A DNA stretch of 64,000 nt from Toxotes chatareus (lineage: Eukaryota; Chordata; Actinopteri; Toxotidae): NCBI GenBank assembly GCA_016801885.1, contig CM028899.1:18863501-18927500 (forward strand). The letters are read 5' to 3'. The stretch's first letter is position 1; each line of letters opens with the position of its first letter. A model generated the notes under the pieces. That model did not search any database, had not been told where the DNA came from, and worked only from the letters and a program-made list of their open reading frames with translations. Position numbers and translations under genes: made by a program. This document shows positions 26,601 through 38,800 of the stretch, piece after piece.

Positions 26601-29600
26601 AGCACTTGTTTGTATCAAGATTGCAACTTGTAGTATTTGCATGAAAACAGAAGTTATCAGCGGACCTTGGTCTAATAAATTAACAAGACACTCACCCTGT
26701 AAACCTCCTTGGTGTCCAAGTCCCACATCTTGATTATCTGTCCAGCCGAAAGCAGCAGTTTACCATCGTGGCTCACACACAAACTGGTCACGGCCGAGCG
26801 GTCCGCCTTCCACTTACTGTGTCAATAATGAGGAGACCATGACAGTGGTTGGTACATGTGTTTACAGTCTAAATGCATTTTTTATTGGATTCCATCTTTT
26901 CTTGTTGACATTATTCAACAGGACCAGGAGCATCAGCAGTGCCTGCTTTATTCTCCATTACCGTCAGATCCAAGGAGCACTGGCTCGATTGTGTTTTCTA
27001 TCACAGTATTTTTCATATTTACGTGAAGAGCCTGAAATATTCCAGCTACAATCAACAGAGCACTTTCTGCTGTTGAACTGCACTTGATAGCAGCAAGAAA
27101 AGCCCAAAACCCTCACCGGTCTCCAAAACCATTTTTGTGGACCGCAAATGGGCTGTAGTGAGCATCAAGTGAGGATTCATGGTGACATTAAAGGTCATGC
27201 TTGTATCCACTGACTGTAGAACTACTCTATCAGTCACCAGAGAGACAGTCCTCACCATGAAAAAGTTGGTAGTTATTCTACTACTATTTTTTTAAGCTAA
27301 CCAGATATGCCTGTGTAAGAATAAGTGAACTCAATCAATGACTTATGACATTTCCATTCTGGGGAGCTGAATTAATGAAAATGTCTCCCACAGTGAGTCT
27401 GTTATTTTCCTGGAAGGACTTTCACCCACTCCTGCTCACAGAGCTCAGCAAAACCTGTGATTATTTTACTCCTGCATCCCAACTGGGTTTAATACTTTTC
27501 TTAACAGCGGACCCCACTCAGGCAGTCTTTAGATTTAGGTTAGATTTTGTTAATATGCTTGAACGCACACTTTTACAGGTAAGTTTGGTGAGAGAAAACC
27601 TGAGGCTGGTCTTTTCAGACAGGACATGTTTATACCTGGCTACCTTTCTGTTTGACAGGTTAACAATGACTTCAGATTGTGTTACATTGTGCGTATGTAA
27701 AGAGCATCTGCCAGTCAATCTGAAACTGAAACATTTTCCATAACGTTCATTTAAATACACAGGAACCTAAATGCAGCATTATGGTTGAGTGAGAGAATAA
27801 ATACAAAGCAGCCAGTCGTTTCAATTAATACTGAGACTGACAGCAAGTGGAGTTAACACAGACGCTTTGGGTTAAAAAGGCTACTTTGCCTCTGTTTTAG
27901 TAGCATTTTGCATGTAAAGTATTACCTTTGATTGAATATTACATTTGGACTTTTGCTGTTGGTCTTCGTTTGGGAAGAATGAACTTCTCCTGAATCCTGT
28001 TCTAAAACTTTTTCCAGGAACAGCTCCTGACTAACATTCCTCTCTCCACAGAAATCTGTGACTGAAGGAAAAGTTTAGGGTCTCTCAAATAAAGAGAGCC
28101 CCCCACCCCAACTAATTTCAGAAGAAATTATTGCACTTTTATGAAATATATTAGCTTGAGGGAAAACGAGTAGAGTAACAAAGACTGCACATTTCAAGAG
28201 TAAGAAGACCTTTTACAGGTATATTCTGATCTCTCTGATTCAGCTCAGCAGGTGACTGACAGATCAATCCCATTGTGCATTTGCTATGTTGTATAAGTGT
28301 TAAGAGAAGCAGGTGCAGTGTAGAGCAAAACAAATGTCTTCTTTTGGAATTTTTGCAGGAGGGAAAACTCAAGGAAAACAGCTCAGTAGGTCAAAATCAG
28401 GTGGGACAGAGGAAAAAGTCATTGTTGTCACCCAGCAGAGTCTATATCAAGCTAAAGCTGGTTTAAGATTACTACGAGTAAAAAACAAGTTAAAGTTAAA
28501 CGTTGAGAACATTCAACTACCAGGCTTCACATTCTACACTGGCCCTGATCGTCATTTTCACTGGTAACAACAACAGCAGCAGCTGGCAGCAGGTCAGATC
28601 AGCTGTCACTATTTGACGGTAATTCTATAACAGCCAAAATGAAACTTGGCTGTTGTCTGGGTAATATGCTTTCTGCAAGCTGGTGTCTGCGCCTGTCAGA
28701 GATCATTTGAGATTATAAAGAAACATCACTCTGCAGCACCATTCCACCACTGCGAGGGGACTGAGTGCTTCTGAAGTTTAGCAAGACCAACAGAGTGGAG
28801 AAAATAACAATGAACTGTGAAGGAGGCATAAGATGATGGTTGTTTCTGACAGCAAAGTTCTACTCAAACATCATACAACCCGTTGTCACAATCTGAGACA
28901 GAAAACATCTTCACACTTTACGAGGGATGCAGTGATTTAAAGTGCGATTTTCCTCGCCATTTCATCTGGCTCTGTAGTACCATCTGCAGCTCCCTCTGGA
29001 CGTGATACGTTATTTCTCTTTTTAAATTAAAAAAAAAATCTAACATCCTATTTAGATTTTAAGCACAACAACGTGACTCGATATAGCTGGTGTGTTTTGT
29101 CTGGTCCCAAATCTAATCAAGAGGCTCTCCGATATTCTTTTTCATGCCAGTATTTTAAAACAACCTTCACCATCTTTGCTAAGTAGATACTGACCTTCGT
29201 GCCTTGCCTGTCTGCAGGTCCCACTCAATAATGTTAGTATCATCTGAACCGCTGTATAATAAACTGTCTTCAGGGTGCCACTGGACACAATTCACTCCTC
29301 CACTATGGCCGCCATCCTGGCAGAGACAGAAAATGACAGAGTTAGCAGTGGTAAACAAACTGTCCCATTATTCAACAGTGAAGACTTTAAGGGTCACCAG
29401 TTGCGGCAATGTATCACTTTGAGCTACTGCTGAACAGTCCAGGGTCTTACCCACAAAGTTTGTTTTGTATGTTACCACATGTCACACGCGTGGATTGAAC
29501 TTAATGGTAATTTTAGAGGCTGTAGTTTGCTGTGGTTTTGACTTTTGATTGAATTATATCATACAGTACTTCTATTTTTGAGAGCAATAACTTCAGCCTC

Positions 29601-31114
29601 AATGATGTATGATGTAAGTACGTCTGACACAGTTACAACAAAAACTTATTATGTCAAAATGTTAGAATGTGCATTGTACCTTCAGCACAGTGAAACAGTA
29701 TGTATGTGGTAAGGCTTACAGGTTCTCTGCACATTAAAAACATATTTCAGGATCTGTATGAATTATGAAAAAACTTCTGTCTGGTATGATGTGTTTCTTA
29801 TCCCACTTTGAAGGCTATGCTATAAAATATATTGTAACACACAAATCAGTGTAACAAGTGTGAAACTCACCAGGGTACAGTGCAGTGCTCCTTTTGCTGT
29901 ACTGTAGATGAGCACAGTGCCTGCTGCTGTGCCCATCGCCAACAGGTCTGCCTTCTCCTCCACCTGCCCTACCTCCGATTTCCTCTTCTTCCTCTGAGGC
30001 CCTTCCTGAAATACAGCAAACATGTAATGTTAACTCTTCCTAAACATTATAAATAATGATTATAAGTATGAGCATTCATGGTACATTTGGAGGCTATATC
30101 TGTAATTCTGTTCCTATTATCACCGCTTGGTTTCAATTCTGTACCAGAGCAGTGGCACATGATAAAAAGAGAATACTGTCTTTAACTGTATGTTACTAAT
30201 TTTGATGATAATTTATAAATTTGCTTGCTGAACCACCTACAGGGAACTAATTCACATTACTAATGCAAAATATGATTAACTTAATACAAACATCGCATAC
30301 TGTACTAAAATGAGTTATTACGGTTCAATCATTATTATTATTATTTTTAATAAACCAATCCCCTTGAGTGCTATTAAACAGTTTAAAAAGTGACTCTAGA
30401 TACACTGTGGTAAAACTTTTTGAAGCTCCCCTTCGGTTAGCGGAGGTGGCACACGCTTCTGAGGCTTTGGTAAGCTAATGCCAACTTAAATAATAAGTTT
30501 TTTTGCAGTATTAAATGTTCACAGACAATAAGAAATAATCGGTAGGCTTAATGTAACTGAGGTAAGTATTCTTTACAGCTAGTTCACACCGAAACGCCAA
30601 ATTAATACACTGTCCATGTCTGCACGGACTACCATGTGGGACTAACATGTGCGTCCTGCGCAGCTGTTGAAAGCTAGCTAATAGCTAACGTGGCTCCCCT
30701 GCTAACCCCGTCTGTGTCAGATACACGCGAGCGTCTTAATTAACAAACAGTAGCGATTGTCGAGCTTTCTGAGGACACTCTTTTGTGAATAGTGACACTT
30801 TTCTTGTTTTAACGTGCGCACGTCTATAAGAAACTCTGTCACAGATAGCTCAGGCCTCGCTAGCTCATGTAGCTAACAGCAGGGAATTCCACATCAGCCT
30901 CACGTACCTTGACTGTCCGGCATGGTCCCCAGGTTATGCAGGTACAAGTGGCACTCAAATGGGCTGAAGGCACATATTCTTGGTGAAGTGTTTTGCTATC
31001 TGTGTTCCAAATGCGAAGTCTGCCATCCTGGGCACACAGTGCTAAGTACTGTCGTGATTTGGGTGAAAAAACGCAGGGTAGCTGTAGCGGAGAACTGCCA
31101 GCATCAGCCGCCAT
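17677..31114 (-). CDS. wdr43: WD repeat-containing protein 43 (UTP5-like)
   Basis: WDR43 is a nucleolar t-UTP/SSU-processome factor that couples rDNA transcription to early 18S rRNA processing. Eighteen coding exons join in frame to 639 aa (human about 677): 31114-30908, 30005-29871, 29316-29195, 26816-26696, 26477-26359, 26223-26121, 25773-25709, 25213-25054, 24107-24021, 23865-23752, 23263-23114, 22771-22685, 22525-22494, 22297-22234, 21471-21358, 20144-20075, 18017-17959, 17787-17677. All introns are GT-AG. Residues 1 to about 380 form the WD40 propeller (HQEYVPSAHLS, SGSDDTNIIEWD, LYFLSGAAHDRLLSVW). A basic patch QRKKRKS lies at 73-79. The Utp12-type helical domain spans about 430-555 (NFAVLLVQGLESND, HLHGKL-like KLHGKLYLL). 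A Glu/Asp-rich tail (about 585-639) ends NESEEE as in human. The start ATG has a strong context (AGAAATGG) and begins the family-typical MAA. Identity is by remembered orthologue; no defect was seen. Confidence 0.96.
18026..18038. repeat. 13-base G run inside the wdr43 exon 17 acceptor tract
   Basis: On the wdr43 strand this is C13 followed by T5 and CAG, so it makes up most of the polypyrimidine tract of the 3' splice site used by the 59-nt exon 17. The length of such a run is prone to slippage. Confidence 0.85.
24293..24313. repeat. Short telomere-like CCCTAA pair in a wdr43 intron
   Basis: Two adjoining CCCTAA units lie in the intron between exons 8 and 9. It is too short to be more than an interstitial chance or microsatellite-level repeat. 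Confidence 0.6.
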
Positions 31115-31230
31115 TTCTGAAGCACTACTTGCGTCTGCGTGCTTCGTTTACACAAACCACGTGTGGCTGCAGAGCACATGCGCGTTACCGCGTCAGCAGC
31201 ACCACCCTCCCATTGGCTGCTGCCAGACAA
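31112..31230 (-). promoter_or_regulatory. wdr43 proximal promoter with CCAAT, E-box and YY1-like motifs
   Basis: Just upstream of the wdr43 start are a CCAAT box on the gene strand (plus ATTGG near 31211-31215), a canonical E-box CACGTG at 31158-31163, and an NRF1-like CATGCGCG at about 31177-31184. The start codon itself lies in AAATGGCGGC, which matches the YY1 core often found at TATA-less initiation sites. The region is CpG-richer than its surroundings. An E-box is what one would expect for a MYC-responsive ribosome-biogenesis gene; that link is inference from motifs only. No TATA box is evident. Confidence 0.45.
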
Positions 31231-32153
31231 CAAGCAGGTTGATTCATGCTGCTTTCATGCTTCCTCGTAACAGGCGAGACTACTGCATCAAAAGCTGTAA
31301 ATACCATAATTTATAACCGGTCGCATACTTTCAAAAATAAAAAACTGACGATGTAACGACGACGTAAGTGTTCCAATTCATTTTTATCAATATCAGTAAA
31401 TATGGTTTGTGCGTAAGTATCGTTGCACTACACACCACTGGGTTGTAAATGTGTGCTCTGAATTACAACTTTTTAACGGTACTTGAACGCAGTAACAACA
31501 GATAAAGTTTGGCTATAAATCTGTCTTTTGTGGACCTGTTTTTGATGTTAAAATTTACATTTTATTTACAAATTAACATTTGCATTTTTAGATAACCCAA
31601 GCCAATGAATCAGTCTAAGTGTGGTCAATTTTCATATTTCATTAAGTGAAAAAAGAGAAAAACACCGCTTACAGTTAGAAGTTTGATATTGTGTTCCACC
31701 TTGAAATTTAATTTATGAATCAATCATTAATTCATTAAAACAGATAGCTTCATGGATTTTGTTGTTTTGGGTTACCATTTGAATAATTTGTATATGATCT
31801 GGGACTAGTGTTTCTAATAGACCACGTACTAATTAATGCAACAACATGTCATGCAGAATGTAGAAGATATTATAAAACCCAGGAAACATTACAAATGCAA
31901 CAAAAAAAAGAAAGCTTTGAATAGTTTTAATACTTACACAATCTGGCATATGTCAGATAAGATCACCTAAAAAAATCGGTCAAACATCTATAAACATATA
32001 ACAAATGAACCGTTACCATTATGTTCTGTTTACATTTGTTCACACAGCATATTTAAGCTTGGAATGAAAAACAAAGATGAGTATATGTATGTGTGTAGTT
32101 ATAATATTACCCTCTGCTGGTAGACTGACATTACTACACCTGTCGCTGAGTTA

Positions 32154-32169
32154 TGACGTCGTTCACGTG
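32154..32169. promoter_or_regulatory. CRE/E-box pair upstream of trmt61b
   Basis: TGACGTC (32154-32160) is followed after three bases by CACGTG (32164-32169), about 180 bases before the trmt61b start codon. The position suits a core promoter or 5' UTR. Motif evidence only. Confidence 0.3.
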
Positions 32170-32345
32170 TGCTTTTCCCAGCATGATGACCTCCTGTCCG
32201 TGAGTACAGCTGAGCTGAGGAAAACTGAAGACGAACGAATGAGACATTATTACACTGGATATGGAGCAAGTGAAATTTCAAGGCTTAGTTCACTGAATGA
32301 GATCTTTTACTTTTAGTTTCTATAATTATATTATAATCTGAAGTA

Positions 32346-35118
32346 ATGGCTGTGCCAGTGCACTTTGGTGGATTTCTGTTAATGCACAGACTGGTGAGAA
32401 TTTGCACATCAAGCCAACAACATCTCAGACACAAGGACTTGCTTGTAAAACTCACTAAAAGTAGAAGAGAGATTAGAACTTTTTCAACTGGTTCTGTGAA
32501 ATGTAATGAGAATGAGAGAGAGGACTCAGACTCTTCACGCCTGAGCACCAAGCTGACATCCAGACAAGCACTGCTGGCCAGGAGGAGGAGACCCCTGTCC
32601 CCTCTGGAGAGGATCAGCAGTCTGCTGCCTCAGGACACCCTGAGCCCAGAGGTGATGCAGCTGAGAGAGCAGAAGCAGCAGGAGGCAGAAGACAGCAGCA
32701 TCCAGGTATCAGTCACACACTGCACACAAGAGGAAAGTGACCAACCTGACACAGTCACAGGAGATCAGACAACACCTAAACAGGATGAATCAGATAACCA
32801 TCGTGCATGTGATGCAGTTGTGGAACCAAATGCATCAGCCACACTCCCAGGGGAGAGCTTGCTTTCGTTCGGGGAGCTGCTCATCGCTGAATATTTCAAG
32901 AAAGGGCAAGTGCAGTTCAGGAAGATGTTCCAGCTTCAGGCAGGGAGTCGTCTGCAGAGCAGCTGGGGGTTTATCCTCCATGACAACATAGCCAAACAGC
33001 GTCCAGGTCAGTTCCTGAAGACAAGCATAGGGCTTCCCATCTTCATCCGACGTGCCAGTCTGGAGGATTATGTGTTGTGTATGAGGAGGGGCCCTGCCAT
33101 CGCCTACCCAAAGGTATTTGTTTCCATCTTATTTACCCTGATGCATGCATTGTTTCTCAGTGTTTCCGGGTTGCACTGATCATGTTCGTCTGAAAGACAC
33201 TGTGTGTTTCTTTCTCTCTGCCACCCTCTTTTGAAAGGATGCAGGCACCATGCTGATGATGATGGACGTCACAGAGGGAGACAGAGTGCTGGAGTCCGGC
33301 TCTGGGTCAGGAGCCTTGTCTCTATTCCTGTCCAGAGCAGGTCTGCACACACTGAACTGTTTCACTTAAGCTTTCCTCCATTAAGGCTGAAAGGGAGGCA
33401 CAAACTGTCAGCCCCTCGAGGGTCTGACTTGTTAGAGTTCAAGGTTCAAGTTTCTTGGTTCCTTTCACTGTCTTCTAAAAGAGAAACTTAAAGGAATTAT
33501 TCTCAAAAACATTTACACTGTAAAAAAATACAGTAATTCTAAAACATACATAACTTAAAAGCTGTGTTGCAACAGTTGCTGCTGGTATTGAATAATTATT
33601 CCACAAATAATAAATTCCACAGTTCCACAAATATTCCTAATATTCCACAGTAATGTTTTTGTTTTTTCCCAGTTGGGTCTAAGGGCAGTGTGCTGAGCGT
33701 GGAGGTCAGAGAGGACCACCTTAAGAGAGCCATGTTGAACTACAAGCGCTGGAGGACATCATGGAGTCTGCGACGAGGAGAGGAGTGGCCCGACAACGTC
33801 CAGTTTTACAACGCTGACCTCTGCACGGCTTCCACGCTCCTCGATGGTCAGGGGTTCCATGCGGTCAGTGTCTGTTTTAAAGGTGGTACGATGCAGTGCA
33901 GTTTATTAAACAGAAACACAGACAGTGTTTGTACTAACAACAATGCGGCACATTACGCGAACAGATGGATTATGTCTGTTGCAGATTGCTCTTGACCTGC
34001 CGAACCCTCACCTGCTTTTACCCACTGTGATTCCACATCTGCATCCTGGAGCTGTGTGTGCTATCTACCTCGCCAAGTGTGTATATTTACTGTTTCACTG
34101 TCTTTCAATACAGATCTAAGAGGTTCAAGCAAGTTTTATATATATAAAATGTGCTGTGGCTTCTTAATGTTTATTCAAAGGTCTCAAGTTTAACATCTGG
34201 AGAGATACATTTAATCTCTTTCTTCCTGAGAGTTAGCTGAGAAGATTAACACTCTCCTAACTCATGTGGTTAGTTTTAGCATCAAAACTTGAAAATCAAC
34301 TGTCTCTGTCCAACAAAATCCATCTACCAGCCTCAAAAGCTCACAAATTAACACGTCTCATTTGTTTAACGCATAACCCCAAACTGTGGGTAGAGTGGTG
34401 CCGCATGTTGTGTCCAGATTCTTACTGTTATTGGTGGTGGAAGAGGTTTTTAGATCATTAAGTAAAAGTAGTAGTGCCATACTGTAAAAATACTCCACGG
34501 CAGTAAAAGTAAAAATACAGAATTCAAAAGAGGTTATCAGCAAAATTAGCTGCTGTCAACTTTTGTTTCAAGAAAGACCTTAACTGTGTCTTGACTCTCT
34601 CCCAGTATAACACAGGTGGTTGACCTGCTGGAAGGCATCCGATATTTGGCGCTCCCCTTACTGTGTGAATGCATCATTGAGGTTCCAGTCCGACACTGGC
34701 TGGTGGCCCCAGCGATGCAGAAAAACGGGCAGTACTGCACCAGGAAACCTCCGATCCTGGATGAAGAGCACAGTGAGGAGGAGGAGGAGGAGATGACAGA
34801 TGAGACTGACAACGGTGATTTAAAATACCATCACAGATGTGCTATTCATTATATCAGCACCTGATGCTTTTGAGAATTTCCTTCATTTGAAACGTTACCA
34901 ATCTGTTTCAGAAGCGTTAACCACAGACAGACACCCAGCCTTCGGGAGTATTCCCTACATCGCCAGACCTCACCCTGAACAACTAAGCCACACAGGTCAG
35001 ATGATACCACATTTCCCATAGTCCCAGTGTAAAAGATTATATATGATGATGATGTAAATAAATGCTCATTGTCTACTTTTCAGCATTCCTGGTGAAACTG
35101 AGGAAGTGTGTTCAGTAG
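32346..35118 (+). CDS. trmt61b: tRNA (adenine-N1)-methyltransferase, mitochondrial
   Basis: TRMT61B uses S-adenosylmethionine to form 1-methyladenosine at position 58 of mitochondrial tRNAs and in mitochondrial 16S rRNA. Seven coding exons join in frame to 493 aa (human 477): 32346-33113, 33238-33340, 33673-33863, 33985-34076, 34606-34814, 34912-34995, 35084-35118. The N-terminus is Arg/Lys-rich with few acids, as in a mitochondrial presequence, and residues up to about 165 are poorly conserved. The catalytic part begins at FGELLIAEYF and continues through LEDYVLCMRRGPAIAYPK. SAM motif I is VLESGSGSG (273-281). The LDLPNPH block (357-363) matches human LDMLNPH, and the end HTAFLVKLRK matches the human terminus. 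The first in-frame ATG after an upstream stop at 32334 is used. It is divergent from wdr43 (1.2 kb between start codons) and convergent with spdya. An acidic insert (EEEEEE) sits near residue 445. Confidence 0.95.
34267..34427 (+). repeat. Fish interspersed repeat in trmt61b intron 4
   Basis: The string AAAATCCATCTACCAGCC (34315-34332) and the following CTCACAAATTAACACG match a repeat I remember as common in percomorph introns and UTRs, typically AAAATCCGCCTACCAGCACC followed by CTCACTAATTAACACG. The upstream TTTAGCATCAAAACTTG matches the part TTAGCATAAAGACTGG. Class is unknown to me. It lies wholly inside intron 4 (34077-34605). Confidence 0.6.
34433..34530 (+). repeat. Fish AAGTAAAAGTA-type repeat in trmt61b intron 4
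   Basis: GGTGGTGGAAGAGG, then TTAAGTAAAAGTAGTAGTGCC, then ACTGTAAAAATACTCCACGG and CAGTAAAAGTAAAAATACAG matches a familiar fish repeat (GGTGGAAGAAGTATTCAGATC, AAGTAAAAGTACTAATACC, CTGTAAAAATACTCCAC). It directly follows the repeat at 34267-34427. A further piece of the same family appears near 48630-48790. Confidence 0.65.
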
Positions 35119-35232
35119 CTGCTCTGCCTTTAAGGAACCCTGGACGAAAAGGATTGTTTTACGTTTTAATATGTCCACTTAAATTACTTTGTCATTAATG
35201 TAATGTAATGTGTTAATGTAAATAATCTGGAA

Positions 35233-35238
35233 AATAAA
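35233..35238 (+). terminator. Poly(A) signal of trmt61b
   Basis: AATAAA lies 115 bases after the trmt61b stop codon, in AT-rich sequence. Cleavage would be expected at about 35250-35270. Confidence 0.75.
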
Positions 35239-35342
35239 CAAAAAAACAATGCTGCAGAATTCTTTTCAGTGTATTATATGTTTTAGTGCACAAGGCAGGT
35301 TGTCATAATGAATCTAACAAATGACTAATTCAAGTTCAACCC

Positions 35343-35348
35343 TTTATT
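35343..35348 (-). terminator. Poly(A) signal of spdya
   Basis: TTTATT on the plus strand gives AATAAA on the spdya strand, 526 bases after the spdya stop codon. It faces the trmt61b signal at 35233 with about 105 bases between them. Confidence 0.65.
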
Positions 35349-35873
35349 GAAAGAGGCAGCGTTGGGTCATGTAACATTTAACATTACTAAAAACACACCC
35401 AGTACATTCCCAGTACCTGACCATGTTGTAGACACGTATCCATCAATGGCTACAACTGCGTTCAGCCAAAATGTCAGAAACTCAGTTACTGACAACATGT
35501 TTTACCATCTGTGAATAAGTGGTTGTCGAAAAAAAAAATCCAGAGGTGCTTCAATAAATAAATAACAAATAAATAAATATGTTAATAAATAGCAGGAACT
35601 CAGTGTAGCTTAAACAAACCTTTACAATAATACTCTTTGGCAAATCATATTAATCTAACTGCATGTTTTCATCAGAGTGTGATGTGGAGTTAACTTTGTT
35701 CTTACCTGTTTAGATAAAATCAGTACCGTGTTTGCAGAGGAGATAAACACAAACTAGTGATTCAGACCTTTACCTAACAGTAAACGTGGAATTAAAGAAG
35801 AGAGAAGATAATTCATGGAACTGCTCAGTCAGTGTAAAGAGGGAAGCAGTAAAACTGGTGCGTTGGTGATGCT

Positions 35874-38800
35874 CTACTCCTCATTGATCCAGTCCATGGA
35901 GGTGTCGTATGCAGATCCACAAGAAGACTCACAGCCTAACAAAGAGGGGAGACAGGAAACTGTAGTTTAGTACAAGCGAGCAATCTGTTAATGTCCAATC
36001 CTGTCAGCCTTGTAAAATTAATTTAGGTGGCCTAAACAACAGTCACACTCATTAAATAAAAGGCACTTGCTGTGAGAAATAGCACCTCCGCTCTTTTTCC
36101 TTCAAGAGCATAGTAGTAGAGTTTTCTTCCATAAAAATGAACACTCACTAAGCACTTTATTAGACACATTGTACTAATCCAGGGCAGGGCCTCACTTTGC
36201 AATTGTTCTTGTCGTGGTTTCCACAAGATGTTGGAAACTTTCCTTTGAGATTCTGCTCCATGTTGACATGATTCATCACATCATTTTTGCAAATTCATCA
36301 GCTGCACATTTAAGCTGTCTCCTATTCTACCATTTCCCAAAGGTGTTCTACTAGATTCAAGTCTGGAGACTGGCGAGGCCTCTGAAGTTCACTGAACTCA
36401 CTGTCATTGTTCATGAAACCAGTTTGAGACTTTAGCTTTGTGACATGGAGCATTATCCTGCTGGAAGTAGCCATTAGAAGATGATGAACTGTGACCATGA
36501 AGGGATGAACATGGTCTGCAACAATACTCAGATCAGACTGTGACATTCAAACCACGACTGATTGGTACTAAGGCCCAAAGTGAACCAAGAAAACATTCCC
36601 CACATCATCACACCACCACCACCAGCCTGGACTGCTGACACAAGGCAGGTTGGGTCCATGGCTTCATGCTGTTGACTCCAAATTCCGACCCTAGTATTAA
36701 TCCAGAGTTAGCGTAGCCTTTCTGTCAGCTCCAACCAGTCTGACCCCTGATCTCTCTCATCAACAAGGTGTTTCTGTCCTCAGAGCTGCTGCTGCTGCTT
36801 CACTGGATGTTTTGTTTTTCTCACATTCTGAGTTAAACTCTAGAGACTGTTGTGTGTGAAAATCCCAGGAGATCAGCAGTTTCAGAAACACTCAAACCAA
36901 CAATTATGCCACAGTCAAAGTCACTGAGATCACATTTTTTCACTGAACTGAAGCGCCTGGCCTGTATCTGCAGGACTTTATTCCTTGCAGTCTTGCCACA
37001 TGATTGGCTGGTTGGTGCATGAATAAGAAGGTGTATAGGTGTTCCTAAGAAAGTGCTCAGTGAACGTGTATTGTGTGAGTCTCTAAAACACTGAAGGAAA
37101 CTTATTAAATGTCAAAGAGCCCAAATATTACCAGAGGAAGAGAGGCGCAGCAGTCTGGCAAACTGACTCCATTTCAAAGTTTATACTGGGTGCATACATG
37201 TATTCTACTGTGGTGTCTCTCTAAGCAGACATTAGCAAGGTAACTTTGAAAAAAACACGAAAAACACTCAAACTCTAAAACTTATAAGGAGTTTTCAACG
37301 TGCTAGAATAAATCCTATTCCAACACTTAACATTCAAGCTCTCTTTCAAATTTAAGTCAGTATTACTGGGATATAGCACAATCTTTTCCAGTTTAACTTG
37401 CTAATCCTGCTTTGTGAAGTTCTTCCCAGGTGTAATCCAGCTAAATCACATCTACACACAGTCCTGATTCAGACAACCCTGAAATATGAGGTGGAAGTGA
37501 GAGCCAAATTTCCACTTTCTCTTGTCAAGGGCCTTGTTTCCCAATAACAATATTAGACTTTCCCTGAATTCTCTCTCTCTCTCTTTTTTTTGTTACTACA
37601 CACTACTCCCAAAGCAGCACTTAAAAGTTTACAACACAAAGAAAATGGAATTGCTCAGTATGAAACAAAGCTTAATGTGCAGTCTACTGCTTTCAGCTAC
37701 TGGGTGCAAGTCAGTTAAAGAAAGCAAACTTCGATTGAAATAGCTGCTGCTCCAGACAGATGTTACTCTTGAGCTCATTTTAAACATTAAAGACAGCAGT
37801 GGTGATTTCATGAAGATGTACAGCATTAACTCTGAATGTCATCACTGCCTTTTCAGTTAGCTAATAGACCTTGTTTATGGAGAAATGTGCAGTTTATAGC
37901 TCCTGAAGGTCCTTTCACAGTATGAGCTGGAAGGATGTATTTAAACTATGATCATTTCTGAGAGCATTTTAAATTACAGTGCTTCTGTGTTAAGTTCAAG
38001 GCATTTTGTGAGATGGATTTTACAATCACCTTAGCGTTAAGATGCTTTAGGGAAACGGCCCAGATCAATTTTAGTTCTGTTTATGATCTCAGCACTCAGT
38101 ACAGTACTCCCTTATTCTATCACATCACATTTTTTTTTCTTGTTGTCCAGAAATGGGTTGTAGCTTCAGAGGTATTTCTGTGATTCCACAGATGTCTTCT
38201 GTACGCAGAAAGATATCTATTTGCCCAGTGAAGAACCAACATTTGAATCCAATATTTCTTCAGACTGTGTCGGCCTCTGCCAGGTAACAGGTATGAAAAG
38301 TCTGTGTAGGATATCTATGTGAATGAACAGAGTAATGAACATAGTACTAAGATCACAGTTAGGGCTAGATCAGATTTTACTCAGCTATGGTTGGAGGAGA
38401 AGCACCTCTGTATTAGTGAGACCTACCAGGAGCCTCTTGAGCACAGCAGCAGGACAAAGGTTGCATGTAGCTTTTAGTTTCCACTGCTTTCTTGCAAGAG
38501 ACTGCAGCCCTGAGTGGGGTGGTCTCCAGTGTCAGCAAGGAGGTGAATGGGTGTGGATAGGTGGTATCTGTGGTCCGTGCAGAAGAGCCTCTGTAGGGAG
38601 AAGAGGAGCCCAGGCCCTGATCTAACTTGGCGCTGCTGTTACAGAGGGCACAGGAGATCAGGGCGGCAGAGGGCCCACGGGGAAAACGGACATGGTCTTG
38701 GTCACCATACTGTCGCTGGGCACCGCTGTGGAGCACTGATCTGTCTCGCTGCCACACAAAGTGAGAGGGCACAATGGCCATCACCTACAAGGAAACACAT

